NCBI RefSeq assembly: GCF_023065955.2
Contig: NW_026622930.1
Span: 16,097,449-16,161,448 of the forward strand
Source of the DNA: Ursus arctos
Taxonomy: Eukaryota; Chordata; Mammalia; Carnivora; Ursidae
Length of the DNA stretch: 64,000 nt
Reading direction: 5' to 3'
Shown here: positions 34,437 through 46,555 of the stretch, piece by piece
How the letters are laid out: each line of letters starts with the position of its first letter
Position numbering within the stretch: the stretch's first letter is position 1
The notes under the pieces: generated by a model
The model's database searches: none
Told to the model about the DNA's origin: nothing
The model's input: the letters and a program-made list of their open reading frames with translations, nothing else
Position numbers and translations under genes: made by a program

Positions 34437-34624
34437 CAATACTTTTTTTCCTCATATCCAACATATTTTTTTCTGAGAAAATATTTTCTGAAGAAATGAG
34501 TAGCAACCTACTGTTCACATACCCTAAAATAATTGTCAAATAAAGGGAAATTACCCCACTTAATAGTGATATTTTTTTAAATGCCAGAAGGTGACATAAT
34601 CTATTACATAAACATCAAGCCCTG

Positions 34625-34690
34625 ATATATATATATATAATATATACAAATATATATATAATATATACAAATATATATATAATATATAAA
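34625..34690. repeat. AT-rich tandem repeat, about 21-bp period
   Basis: About three copies of a unit reading 'atatatatataatatatacaa'-like (20-21 bases) in direct tandem. Confidence 0.9.
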
Positions 34691-35734
34691 CCTTATCCCT
34701 TGCAAAGCCCTACTGATCTCCCATCAGACACAGTGCTCTAACATGGTCACCTCTTTCCCCCTGCATTACCACTGCTTCTGTTCAATTTATTGGCTTTCGC
34801 CTAGATGTTTTCATCTTTGTCTGATTGGTTTGTCTTTCTTCTTTATTTTAGTTTATTATTCCCCGGCTGCCAAACTTATACTCTTCATGATTCCAGTTTC
34901 ACAAAACCATGCAAATTTAAAACAAAACAACAATTTTAAAAGCAATTAAAGATAAAGTTATTGACTGACCATTCCTAGGAAAAAAACACCAAATTAATTT
35001 CTTGATAAGTCAAGCCAAGTTTCTTGCTTCCTGCAGTAGGGAAGGTCACTATTTTGATCCTCTTTGTAGCTTCTCAAATGTAGAGGTCAAAGACATAGTA
35101 TTTATAAACTTGGGGAGAGTTTAAGGCAGGTAATCTAAGTCAGAGATCTGATGGAAATCAAGCAAAGTTCATAATATCATGCTTTAGGACGGGACGAAAA
35201 AGGAGACAAATATTTTAAAGTGAGTGTTAGAAGTGTAAACTGTTGTTGTAGGAGTCATTTGGTTTGAGAAGGTGCCATTTACACAGATGCAAGTTGTTCA
35301 GATAAATGTTTTTTTAGGAAGCTCCTATGCAAACAGCAAAGTTATTTGCAACTTCTTCTTCCAGGCAAGAATTTACTGAAACAATAAAGTCATGTTGATG
35401 TAATAAACCATAAAGCAAATGGTCGTAGATAATTTTAATTCCTAAGTCCAGAATCTCTAATATGACAAGTGAAACTTGGGTAATCTAGCCTTGTCCAAAC
35501 TGTTATGATTGTGTGCAGACGCCACCGGGCTTGCTGCCTCCTCTTCCAGCCATGACTAAACTCTTGTGCCCTAACTAGGTGCTTTCCCACTTCCTCATCT
35601 TTTTATAGAAAAGAAAGAAAGACAGAGAGAGGGAAGAAAGAGAGAGAGACAGAGAAAGGAGAAGGGGAGATAGGAAGATACTATGTCTCGAAACTTTCTC
35701 AGAAGTTTTCTCTACATCATGCCTCTTAAACTTC
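34691..35734. other. Unassigned sequence with GA-rich tract
   Basis: A purine-rich tract (GAAA, GAGA words) spans about 35608-35676. No gene seen. Confidence 0.45.
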
Positions 35735-35900
35735 AAAGCAACTCATTTTTTGGAGGTGGTTACTATTGTATTTTTCAGATGAGAGCATTAAGGTAGAGAA
35801 TGAGATATTTTGTTCAAGGTCATACAAATGTTAGATTGCAAAGATTGGACACAAACCTAGGTCAGTTTGATTCTATGCCCAAGTTCTTTACAGAATTGTA
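35735..35900 (-). mobile_element. MIR
   Basis: Antisense MIR: 'gtatttttcagatgagagcattaaggtagagaatgagatattttgttcaaggtcatacaaatg' type order over 35770-35830 and 'ggacacaaacctaggtcag'. Confidence 0.65.
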
Positions 35901-36019
35901 TATCTATGTTCTTTACCTGACTCCCTCAAAGAGAAAGGATCATTCTCTACTCTCTGCTCCCAAGATACCTGACCATTTCTAATACTACAGCATTTAGACA
36001 CACAGGCAGATGATTTTCA

Positions 36020-36150
36020 TGTATAAGGATTCCTCCCAAGTTGGATTGAAAGTTCATTATTGGCAAGGACTAGCTGTTTTATTATTTGGGGCATCACCAA
36101 CATATAGTATAGAATATGATACTAAGGGCTATATGCTGATACATATAGAA
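36020..36150 (+). mobile_element. L2 3' end
   Basis: Sense L2: 'ttggattgaaagttcattat', 'ggcaaggactagctg', 'ggggcatcaccaacatatagtatag'. Confidence 0.45.
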
Positions 36151-36244
36151 TAGAATCTGGTACTTTTATGGAGTGAGGCTAAATGAGTGAATACTATGCC
36201 TCAGAACTTTTGACTTTGCTTATAACTGAGTAATTAATTTACCC

Positions 36245-36277
<33 letters not shown>

Positions 36278-36310
36278 TCTGTGTGTATGTGGTATGTGTG
36301 TGTGTGTGTG
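36245..36310. repeat. (GT)n microsatellite
   Basis: Thirteen uninterrupted GT units (36245-36270), then imperfect GT/ATGT to 36310. Confidence 0.97.
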
Positions 36311-36787
36311 AGATAGAGAGAGTGAGCAACTATATATATATATTTTTTGGAATCTGAGATACATTTAAATCCATTTTAGTTATGTGTGTTCCAAAATGGA
36401 ACAAGTCAAATCATTTAAATTAAGAGTTAAAAGTACATGTAACAGAAAAGGCATTTGCTAAGTATATTTAACATAAAAATAAGAATATCACAGTGCTTTG
36501 AAAATATAGGGAAACAGTTTATGTCCATAAAAGTTCTAAGAGAGAATTAGTCATGGAGTTAAGAGTGGAATACAATAAATCATTCCAATTTGATCCCTTT
36601 CTGTTCATATGTTGACAGTTTCCTAAAGCCTACATTCTGATAAGAAATCAATAAGTAAAGTCATTACCAGCAGCAGGTAAGGAACACTATTATTCTTATT
36701 TATTATATTCAGGTAAATGGAATATTAGTGTTTCATTTGATCTGTCATTTAAACTGAATTATATTTGATGCCAGAATGGAAGATGAC

Positions 36788-36965
36788 TTTTTTTTTTTTT
36801 TTTTTTAATCTTCTCTGGGTCAAAGACACCATGGATCAGGATTTTGAAAGACAAAGCCCAAAAATTGTTAAACAGAGACCGAGTTGTTCTTGGTCTCTGT
36901 TTTCTCCCTCTTGCTGATTTTGCTCCCTTTTCTGTTGTGTGAGCAATCCTGAGACTGATGTCCAT
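36788..36965 (-). other. Possible retrocopy of unknown origin with perfect hairpin
   Basis: A T-run (about 19 bases from 36788) could be the complement of a poly-A tail on a minus-strand insertion covering about 36807-36965. The segment has no recognised parent gene. A minus-strand stop-free stretch (68 codons) spans it. It includes a perfect 11-bp stem: 36870-36880 pairs with 36892-36902, loop of 11. No clear target-site duplication is seen, so retrocopy status is unproven. Confidence 0.3.
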
Positions 36966-39450
36966 GTAGAGAAGATTTCTCTTTAGTATGGCAGAATATA
37001 AGAATGGCCATTGCTGGAGGCTAACTCTAATTTAGACTGACCAGGGTACTCCTCCCCAGTCCAAGCCTACATTACAAGGACTATGAATTTTTACAAGGCG
37101 TTACTGTGATGTGAAAACCTGAAAGCCTGTTTCAAAATAGCTAGTTCAAAAAGAGCTAGTTGATGTTTATGAGGCATTGAAAATACTTTGTAGGAATAAA
37201 AAAAAAAAAGAAATATTAAGATGAAACCCAGATGAGGATGAAAAGAACAGGGAGAAATCAGATCAAATATTTTGATAGAAAAACAAAATTACAAACCAAA
37301 GGGTGTGGGAATGACAGGGGTAGAAATCCAAACACAGAAATAGGAGACTTAAAATAAATTGATACAATCAGGGAAAAATAAACTAAATTGTTGGGCCAAC
37401 TAGAAATAAAGTACTAAAATTGGAGCCATGTGTGTGACAAAGGAGCGGATGACATATGAAGCATTACAGAAATTCGGCATACTCCTGAGGATGCTAAACT
37501 ATTCATAGGATACACTTAGAGGGATCCCACATCAGCGCAGTGACGATAAAAAATGGGGCAAGAGTATGCCATTTACATGGAGTATTTAGTAGGTCCAGAA
37601 ATGCAGGGACCAGCTCACTAAAATATCATCAGTCACTTGGTCCTGGGTCACTGCAGAGGACGATGAAAGGGAGAATGTGCAATGGTCCCTGGACAGAAAA
37701 GAAGGAAAGACTGATGGTCAATGAAACCACAATTATGTGAAATTTCAACATCTCTTCAAAATTAATTGTTGGGCCTCTGAGGCACAGAAGAGTAAAGACA
37801 GGAATGATGGGCAGAGCAATTGACTATTTCCTGAACCAAGATGTTACATATTTGAATTCTCATCTGTCTTGATCCAGTCTTAACCAATACCCAAGATAAC
37901 TTTACTTTTATTGTATGGTATTTAAGAAAAAAAAAAAATGGACTCGTGTTCCGAGGTGAAAGTTAAATGAGTTAAGGTGATCTACAAAGAAATAAAATCA
38001 AATCATTTTCTTCGGAGGATGCAGCAGGAAAAGCAGAAGAGTAAATAATTGTAGTAATTAGTGGGAGTTTTGCCGGTTATGATGAAAAGGAACGAATGAT
38101 AAAGAATGTTGCGCGGGTAAGTGTCAGAGCTGGAGGAGTTCATTAATGCTAAAAATCAGTGATGTTGTAAGAACCCTGAATATATTATGTGGTAAGACAT
38201 TAGAAGGTAATTTTAAAAGATACTAAGTAGTAAAAACACGATGCTAAATAAGAAAAGAATGTTGGAAATGTACAGAAACTGATCAGATCAAGAGAAAGTA
38301 ACTTTCAGATTTGAGATCTGCATATTCCTGAGTCCTTACAATGGTCATCTTTAAGGAATCCATACTCTCAAAAACTGAGGAGACAAAGGAAGCTGTAGCT
38401 CTCAGAAAAAAATGCCATTAAAGTGCAATGACATTTTGTGCTTGTAAGATGTATCATCATGCTTGTGGGCTTTGCAAAATTCTGTTATTAAGAATCCTTA
38501 CTCATTCTCTTTAGCCATTGATCTAATGGTCTACCCATTGCTCCTCTAGAGGAACGTGGGGGGGGGGGGGGTCGTGCCTGTGATAGACAACTGAGGAAGG
38601 AGGTGGAAATTGAACGTCAGGCTTCTTTTGGATGTCAGAATTTGTCTCCCACTATAAAATATAAAAATCTTTGAGAAATCACTCTCAAACATGCAAAATT
38701 TTATTGCATAGATGTATATACCAAACCATATCCTTCCACTGACCGTATCATAGACTATTCGTACCCATTATTACTATTCCAACCACTCAGAAAATTGGGA
38801 AAATTCACCTCAGACAAAATGTCACTTGGTGGCCGCTATTGAATCAGTTGGTCATCTCAGGATATTTGGGGAAAGTTCAGAAATCATCCCATACGTGAAT
38901 CATCATATTGTGGCTTGGAGTCACGGAACGTTAAGAAGAATGCAGATAAGGCCACGTCCAGATACTGATGGCAGTACCTCCTTCAGTGAGAGATCACCTG
39001 TGTCAGGTTGTACCTCCTAGCTACTTGGGGATTTTCTTTTACTCTTACAACAATCTTGCAAAGCGGTTTTCCTTTTTCTTTACCTTGTAAACGACAAAAG
39101 TGTGATTCAAAGTTAAAAACCCCACTCAAAGGGAAAATGCAAATCTACTTTTCTTTGCAGAACAGTGATGGATCCTGCTGCTTGCTTGAAGGCAGGAAAT
39201 GTGTTGACTTAAAATCACAAATTCACATTGTTTTTTAAAAGTATGCCCAGTGTGGGAATAATAGCACATGCCTATGACTTGAGCTACATAAGCATTATGT
39301 TTTGGGGGGAAAGCATACACTTATTACCAATCAGTTTAAAAGCCAAGGCGATTCACTAGTAAGGTGGAAAAGAGCTTCCAAAAAGTTATTTGTGGTTAAT
39401 AAACTCCAGTTTTTGTGCATGCTACCTGAATTCATTTTCAACTCCCTAAT
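36966..39450. other. Long unassigned sequence with 14-G run
   Basis: A G run at 38558-38571 is the clearest structure. Stop-free stretches at 37540-37740 and 38826-39238 have no motif. A weak antisense MIR may exist near 39030-39120. Confidence 0.45.
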
Positions 39451-39465
39451 GGATTTTCTGAATTC

Positions 39466-40301
39466 TTTTTTTTTCTTTTTTTACTTTTTTATATTTATTT
39501 AACTTTTCATTTAAATTCAGTTTAGTTAACATATACTGTATTATTAGTTTCAGGGGTAAAATTCAGGGATTCATCATTTGCATATAATCCCAAGTGCTCA
39601 ATACTTATACCCAATACAATACCCAAATGCTCCTTAATGCCCATCACCCAGTTAACCCCTCTCCCCGCCCCCTCCCCTTCAGCAACCATCAGATTCTTTC
39701 ACATAGTTATGGTTTGGCCTCCCTCTGTGTTTTCATTTTATTTTATTTTTCCTTCCCTTCTCCTCAGTTCATCTGTTTTGTTTCTTAAATTCCACATATG
39801 AGTGAAATCATATGGCATTTGTCTTTCTCTGGCTGACTTATTTTGCTTAGCATAATACCCTCTAGTTCCATCCATGTCATTGCAGATGGCAAGATTTCAT
39901 TCTTTTTGATGGCTGAGTAATATTCCATTGTATATATACACCACATCTTCTTTATCCATTCATCTGTGGATGGTCATCTGGGCTCTTTCCATAGTTTGGC
40001 TATCATGGACATTGTTGCTATAAACACTGGGGTGCAGGTACCCCTTCGGATCACCATGTTTGTATTTGGATAAATACCTAATAGTGCAATTCCTGGGTCA
40101 TAGGGTTGCTCTATTTTTACTTCTTGAGGAACCTTCACACTGTTTTCCAGAGTGGCTGCACCAGTTTGCATTCTCACCAACAGTATAAGAGGGTTCCCCT
40201 TTCTCCGCATCCTCACCAACATCTGTTGTTTCCTTAGTTGATAATTTTAGCCATTCTGACTGGTATGAAGTGGTATCTCATTGCGGCTTTGATTTCCCAA
40301 A
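39466..40301 (-). mobile_element. L1 3' fragment, 5'-truncated
   Basis: Antisense L1: tail complement (39466-39500), 'tagttaacatatactgta', 'cccatcacccagttaaccc', 'gctgagtaatattccattg', 'ccttcggatcaccatg', 'ttctcaccaacagtataag', ending 'ctcattgcggctttgattt'. An imperfect duplication flanks it: 'ggattttctgaattct' at 39451 and 'ggattatctgaattta' at 40302. The 836-base length is a typical 5'-truncated insertion. Confidence 0.93.
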
Positions 40302-40316
40302 GGATTATCTGAATTT

Positions 40317-42419
40317 ATGTTTTTGTCTCTTGGTGGTACCAAGAAAAGTTTATGCTGTCCAAGGGGGTTATCAACCAGTGTTGCTGAAATAAACTCACAT
40401 ATGAGATAATATTCTTAGCCTCCTTTTTTCCTCTCTCATTCTCTCTTCACTCCGTGCATCCATTCTTAAGTGGAAGTTGGAATGCTTTCCTCATTCTTAA
40501 AATAATTAGATGTTGAATTTTAAAAAAGAGTCCCTTTTAAGACCTAGAAAACAACACCAAAATAAAAGAAAATGATACAAAATAGTGTATAAAATTATTT
40601 CTCCTAGAATCCTAATAATTCCATTTTATTGCTTACACTTATTCCAAACTTGAGTTAGTTTCCCAAACTCCCAGACTGAAAACCAAACCTGTTCTATACT
40701 CTTGCTATGCCCCATTAAAAGCACAGTCGTCTGCGTCTCATCAGAGGGGTGGCTGCCCTTTGGTGGCGGGTGACGTAATCCTTGGTGTATATTGCATACA
40801 TCTGGGGAAGGCTTTGGCCGTCCCAGCGGTGAAGGTCTCCAACATATCAGATCAGCATGTGAACCAGTAGTAGGCAATTGCTGGAAAAGTCTCTGTAGTT
40901 GGCAAATATTTTAATGATGCGTGCAGTATAATTGGAGCCAGTTGGTCTTTCATGTATCCTCAATACCCCAAAGTTCTAATGATAGATAAGCCCTTTATTT
41001 TTCTTGAGCTAAAACACAGAATACAAGAAGATATCTGCTAAATAAGGGGCTCATTTTACATAGATGCTGAAAGGAAAAAGACGTAAAGCCAATTTGGGCC
41101 ATAACCACATTTTCAGCATTGCTTAAAATGGAACAGAGCGCCGGGATGTTGCCGCACTGAGCAGAGCCTTCCAAACTCCACGCTGACTGTAAGATCTTGA
41201 ACTTTTACCAAAAGCTCAAAAGATTCATTTGCTTACTTTACAGCTTGCACAGCTGTTATTCAAGAGTAACTGGGCTCCTTAAAAAAAATCAAGTACGTTT
41301 AGAATATTTATATAAAGCTGAAATGAAAGGTTTCTGACGGAGATGCAGGCAGCAAGGGGCGTTTGTGAAGAATCACATAATCTATTCTACGCGGCTGTCT
41401 GTCTACTCCAGATAAGATCTCTTACCTTTATTGGTTACCACTTATTTCTGAAAGGATATTTAATAAACAGAGGAACAAAGGAGATGTTCCAATTTCATGT
41501 AAAGGATATTTAAGTGTTGTTATTTAGAAATTGTTTGTGTATTTTTAAGCGTATAAAGAATTGCTAAAATAGTAATATCTCCCTGATGAAAACAGAGTAA
41601 ACTCACTGCATTTGCAGAGAAATCGGTGACTGATTTTGGAAATGTGTAGGCTATCATGTTACCCTTTTTAGTACCTAAGAGAAAAAGACCATTGTACCTG
41701 GTACATTCACAAAGAAAAGCTCAAACCTTCTATCCACACAACTCCTTTTCAGCCCACAAGTTGAAAACATGAGTTAATTGGTCTAACACAACAAAAATGA
41801 TAAGAGAGATTTCTGATTGTTGTATCAGACTTGAAAGATTTTACCATCTATTTATATATATGTGTGTGTGATATATATTTCTCTCTATTAGTAACTATCT
41901 CTGATAGAAACCAGATAAACAGAAATTGCTGGATAATCTAGCATAATGATCTTTGTTTTCTTCTTAAATATCTGTATAACACAGATTCATTTATTGTCAT
42001 TGGTATTACTTTCTTAGGCATGCACACAAGGACAAAAAAAAGTAGAGTCAATATCAACCTGAAAGGAAAATTACGGTGCTCATATATCCCCAACTAATAT
42101 TATCTCCCTGGAGCTGGATTTAATACCGGGCAGCTCATGGTTAAGAATGAGGGTCTTGGGACTTCATCTGTCTTGCTTCAAATCCCAGCAGGGCCCCTTA
42201 CTAATGTTAAATTAATTAAATAAGGAGCCCATTAGACTGCTGGTTCAATGGCTACCAAGCAAACTAAAACCTAAGTCTGTAAATGCCTCAAGGTTGAGAA
42301 ATGGAAACCTAAGGACAGCCAGTCACAGACAACCAACTCGGCTTTTTCAGTAAGGCAACTGTTAAGCAATAGCCAATGAAATAATTTACCAAATATCTGG
42401 CATTATTGACGAGACATCT
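40317..42419. other. Repeat-poor stretch, includes candidate conserved noncoding block
   Basis: No interspersed repeat is obvious across about 2.1 kb. The part 41080-41660 is notable for retained CpGs ('gagcgccgggatgttgccgc', 'ctacgcggctgtc') and mixed TAAT, TTTAT and CAGCTG-type words. Regulatory function is inferred only. Confidence 0.3.
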
Positions 42420-42560
42420 CCAGAGCATTATTTTCCAAACTTTTGCCACAAAAATCAGCTGGATGCTTTTTTAAAATTACAGATTTCAGTCACTCCTCTA
42501 AAATGTCTGATCAGGTAAGTTTCAGATAAAGTACCCAAATTTTTATTGTGAAAGGGCTAC
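42420..42560. mobile_element. MER5/MER20-like hAT-Charlie relic
   Basis: 'ttccaaacttttgccacaaaaatcagctggatgctttttt' order (42431-42470) and 'agatttcagtcactcctc' resemble the 'aaactttagtgtgcatcagaatcacctgg' type ends of MER5-class elements. Confidence 0.5.
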
Positions 42561-42591
42561 AGATAATTCTTATTTTGCCAGGGGTAGTCTG

Positions 42592-42600
42592 AAAAAGAAA

Positions 42601-42664
<64 letters not shown>

Positions 42665-42677
42665 AAAGAAAGAAAGC
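42592..42677. repeat. (GAAA)n microsatellite
   Basis: Sixteen uninterrupted GAAA units (42603-42666) inside a longer imperfect purine tract. Confidence 0.97.
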
Positions 42678-43442
42678 TAAAACCCAAAACTTTTGATAAC
42701 AATATGTTACATAGATGAATGTTTTTTTTGGAAAGAAAAAAAAAGAAGAAAGAACATTAACAATGAAGGTATTGTTTATTTTGGGGTAATGCAGATTATT
42801 TAAATTACTGTTTATGTTAAAAATAATTTAAGAATCTATTTGATAAAAGCTTTAGCTTTTTATTAGATGCCTTACCTGCACTGCATGATTGGCAAATCTA
42901 TTAGCTTGTGTATTCAACACCAGAAGCTGTCGTAGTCAGTGCAAGCAAGTGGAATACCTAAATAATTCTCTGACTTTACCACACAACTTTCCCTCACAAC
43001 CACCGCCCCAAACTGTTAATATTCTTAGTAAAGTTTGATGCAAAGCCTGTGAAAACAAATTCTAGCTTTGTCTTCGTTTTTAAACCTTGCTGAGAAAGTT
43101 ACTTTTCTATGAAAAGAAAACAGATTTACAAACAAAATCTATAGCTTCCACAGCAGAGAGTAATGACTAAGTATACTTCTTTTGAAAGAAAAATGAGGCG
43201 AGTTCCAAAATACTCTATAGCCGTTGCTAATTAATTGTTGACTTATTCTAAATCTAACAGCACTCTTTTTTTCTATCTGTATCATTACAAAGAGTGAGAA
43301 TAAATACTTGATATGTATGCCATTATTTTAACATATTTAACAAAAATTAAATAAATGTTTTCTGGAACACTGAAAAAAAATTTTAAATATGCAGGGATTA
43401 GTCCTACAGCATGCCAAAATGTATTACATGTCTGTAGCAGTT
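42678..43442. other. Unassigned AT-rich sequence
   Basis: No recognised element. Confidence 0.45.
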
Positions 43443-43457
43443 AAAACTGTGCAGTAG

Positions 43458-43963
<506 letters not shown>

Positions 43964-43979
43964 TAGTCAGCAAACTCAC

Positions 43980-44229
43980 AACAACAATGGCGCCATCGGT
44001 GGTGGAAAACAAATGACTATCCCATTTCTTAGTCCCAAACAAATGTTGGTCAGATCAAAGTTTTAACTTCAAAAAATAAATTAATAAAATTCTAAGAGAA
44101 AACAGTCAAAGATCATTCGAAGTGTCATGTAAAATGCAGAAAATATAAAAGAAATTATGTAAAAAATTCAAATACATACAAAATCTGTGTAGCGTTTCAA
44201 AACAGACCTTAAAAAATAAGACAGTGACA
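43980..44229. other. Unassigned A-rich sequence, possibly L1ME
   Basis: Adenine-rich like L1 ORF2 sense strand but too diverged for a call. It may be the upstream part of the next element. Confidence 0.35.
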
Positions 44230-44910
44230 CCTTGGGGAATATTTGCAAATTATGTTATAATGTGTTGATTTCTTATGTCTAATTAATGAGAAAATTATCA
44301 ACAAGTCAACCGAAAAATGGGCAAGAAACCAGGACGTTACTTAGTAAAGGAAAAGCAGATGTCTTTCAAACACATGAAAAAAATTCTTGACTTCATTCAT
44401 AAGAGCAGCAGATTCAAACTATGATCAAACATTGCATTTTAACTTATTGGGTTGGAAAAGATAAAGAGATCTGATGATATACTGTATTGACAAAGGTATG
44501 AAAAAAACCACCACACTAAATGTAAATTATTGCAACCTTGAAGGAGTTCCCTTTTGACATATTCATCAAATTTAAAATGTGCACCTGTTTCAGGATTCCA
44601 TTTCTCAGAATTCATCTTATAGATTTTCTCTGCCATGAGCTCAGTATATTCAAAGACATTGCAGAATGTTTGTAAGAGTCAAAAAGCTAAAGCAATCTAG
44701 ATATCCGTCAATAGGGAATAGCTAAAAAGTTAGTTCATCTATATAATGGAATAGTATGTAACTCTTGAGAATGACAAGTCCTCTCTTTGTATATGATTCT
44801 ATAGAATGGGTCTCTATTACATACTAAATTAAATATGTATATATGGATTTTTGTATACATATACATTATGTATACATACACATTAACATTTATATTTATA
44901 GACTAGCTCT
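44230..44910 (+). mobile_element. Old L1ME-like element, ORF2 end
   Basis: Sense L1 relic: 'caagtcaaccgaaaaatgggcaag', 'caaacacatgaaaaaaattcttgac', 'ctaaagcaatctagatatccgtc', 'aatagggaatagctaaa', 'tctatataatggaatagtatgtaac'. This is the typical ORF2 3' order (read-through of the 'tggaatactatgcag' block). Confidence 0.65.
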
Positions 44911-45523
44911 CCAAAGACATAAAAAAGTCAAGAACACTTATGTATTACTTCAGTCAGGTGATTAAGGTTAATATCAGCAGTGATTAGCCATGTAATAAAT
45001 ATGTACCCTTGTTTTGATATGATGAATACGGCCACCTTTGTGGGTTTATTCCTAAAAACCTATAACCCCAGTACAATTACGATATCAATATTTAAAAAAT
45101 CCAAATTGAATATATTCTACAAAATATCTGACCAGTACTTTTCAAAACTGTCAAGATTATCAAAAACCAGTCTGAGGAACTATCACAGTCAAGCAGAACC
45201 TTAGGAGGGACAATGCCTAAATGTAATGTGGGATCCTGGTTGGAATTTTGGAATAGAAAAAGGATATAGGTAAAACTAAAGAAAGCTGAATAAAGTATAG
45301 GTTTTATTGAATAGTAATGTGTCAACATTGATTTGTTAATTATGACAAGTGTACCATACAAATTTAAGATGTTAGTAAAAGGAGAATCTGAATGTGGAAT
45401 ATATAGAAACTCTCAGCACTATATTTACATTTCTTTCTGTAATCTAAAACTATTCTAAAATTCTAAAGTCCATTCTAAAATTTAACGTTTATTTAAAAAA
45501 AAAACAAAGAACAGTTATCTATG
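44911..45523. other. Unassigned AT-rich sequence
   Basis: No gene seen; a stop-free stretch on each strand near 44980-45361 lacks motifs. Confidence 0.4.
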
Positions 45524-45764
45524 GTGTAACAATTTTATGTTTTAACTTGGCTAGTCTATGGTGCCCAGTTGTGTGGTTAAACACCAATCTAGATGTTTCT
45601 GTGAAGACATTATTTATATGTGATTAGTATTTAAATCAGTAGACTGAGTAAAACAGCTTACCCTCCATAATGTAGATGGGCCTCATCCAATCAGTTAAGG
45701 AGGACTTAGAAAAACCTGAGGTCCTCCAAACAGGAAGAAATTCTGCCTCCTCTAGGTCATTTTT
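45524..45764 (+). mobile_element. ERVL-type LTR, MLT2B-like (left part)
   Basis: 'gttttaacttggctagtctatgg', 'cagttgtgtggttaaacacc', 'tctagatgtttctgtgaag', 'ttaaatcagtagactgagtaaa', 'taccctccataatgtag', 'gggcctcatccaatcagtta' match the ERVL LTR remembered as MLT2B. It continues after the SINE at 45957. Confidence 0.7.
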
Positions 45765-45956
45765 TTTAAAAGATTTTTTAAATTTATTTTAATAGAGAGA
45801 GACAGCCAGCCAGAGAGGGAACACAAGCAAGAGGAGTGGGAGAGGAAGAAGCAGGCTCCTAGCGGAAGAGCCTGACGTGGGGCTCGATCCCAGACCGCTG
45901 GGATCACGCCCTGAGCCGAAGGCAGATGCTTCACGACTGCGCCACCCAGGTGCCCC
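45765..45956 (-). mobile_element. Young Can-SINE inserted in MLT2B-like LTR
   Basis: Antisense SINE: 'aaaagattttttaaatttattt', 'gacagccagccagagaggga', 'gatcacgccctgagccg' and head 'gcgccacccaggtgcccc'. Target-site duplication of 16 bp with one mismatch: cctctaggtcattttt (45749-45764) and cctctagatcattttt (45957-45972). Confidence 0.96.
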
Positions 45957-46140
45957 CCTCTAGATCATTTTTGACTTGAGACTACAACATTAATTCTTGC
46001 CAGAAGTTTTCAGCCTTCTGACCTGCCCTGCAGATTTTGGAAACTTGTCAGCCCTTACAATCAATGATTCAATTCCTTTAAATAAATCCATCTCTCTCTC
46101 TCTCTCTGTCTCTCACTGTCTTTCTAAATATATATATATA
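45957..46140 (+). mobile_element. ERVL-type LTR, MLT2B-like (right part)
   Basis: 'gacttgagactacaacatta', 'ccagaagttttcagccttctgacc', 'gccctgcagattttggaaacttgtc', 'caattcctttaaataaatcc', then CT and TATA repeat (46089-46140), as in MLT2B 3' ends. Confidence 0.7.
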
Positions 46141-46369
46141 AAATGTGTCTGGAGAACAGAGAACTGATAGGGTGACATACTTACATATGTATGTGTTTTC
46201 TTTATTTTCATTTATTATTTATTTATTTTGTTTATTTATATGTACGTGTTTTATTTATTTTCAATTTTTAATAAACACTGGCATCAACTATTCAAAAATA
46301 ATGAGAAAAAAAAGGAAAAGAAAAAATGAGTCTCTGTGTGTGATTAGATCACTGATATTTAAAATTATC
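46141..46369. other. AT-rich sequence
   Basis: TTTAT/TTATT-rich segment with no recognised element. Confidence 0.4.
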
Positions 46370-46555
46370 CTTATAAATTATCTAATTTGATTCCCACAAT
46401 TATTCTTTTAGGTCTGTAGAGCTAATGGTTAATATTATTTATATTTGACCTAATTAAAAGATGGAGGCAGAAGCCCAAAGTCTCATAGGAAGAAAGTGGT
46501 AGAATCAAGAGGTGTCTGACTTTCAGTGCAGTGTTAGTTATATTACAACAGGCTC
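46370..46555 (-). mobile_element. MIR
   Basis: Antisense MIR: 'attatctaatttgattcccacaattattcttttaggtctgtag' order over 46377-46420, 'aaaagatggaggcagaagcccaaag', 'tctcataggaagaaagtggtagaatcaagag'. Confidence 0.6.
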
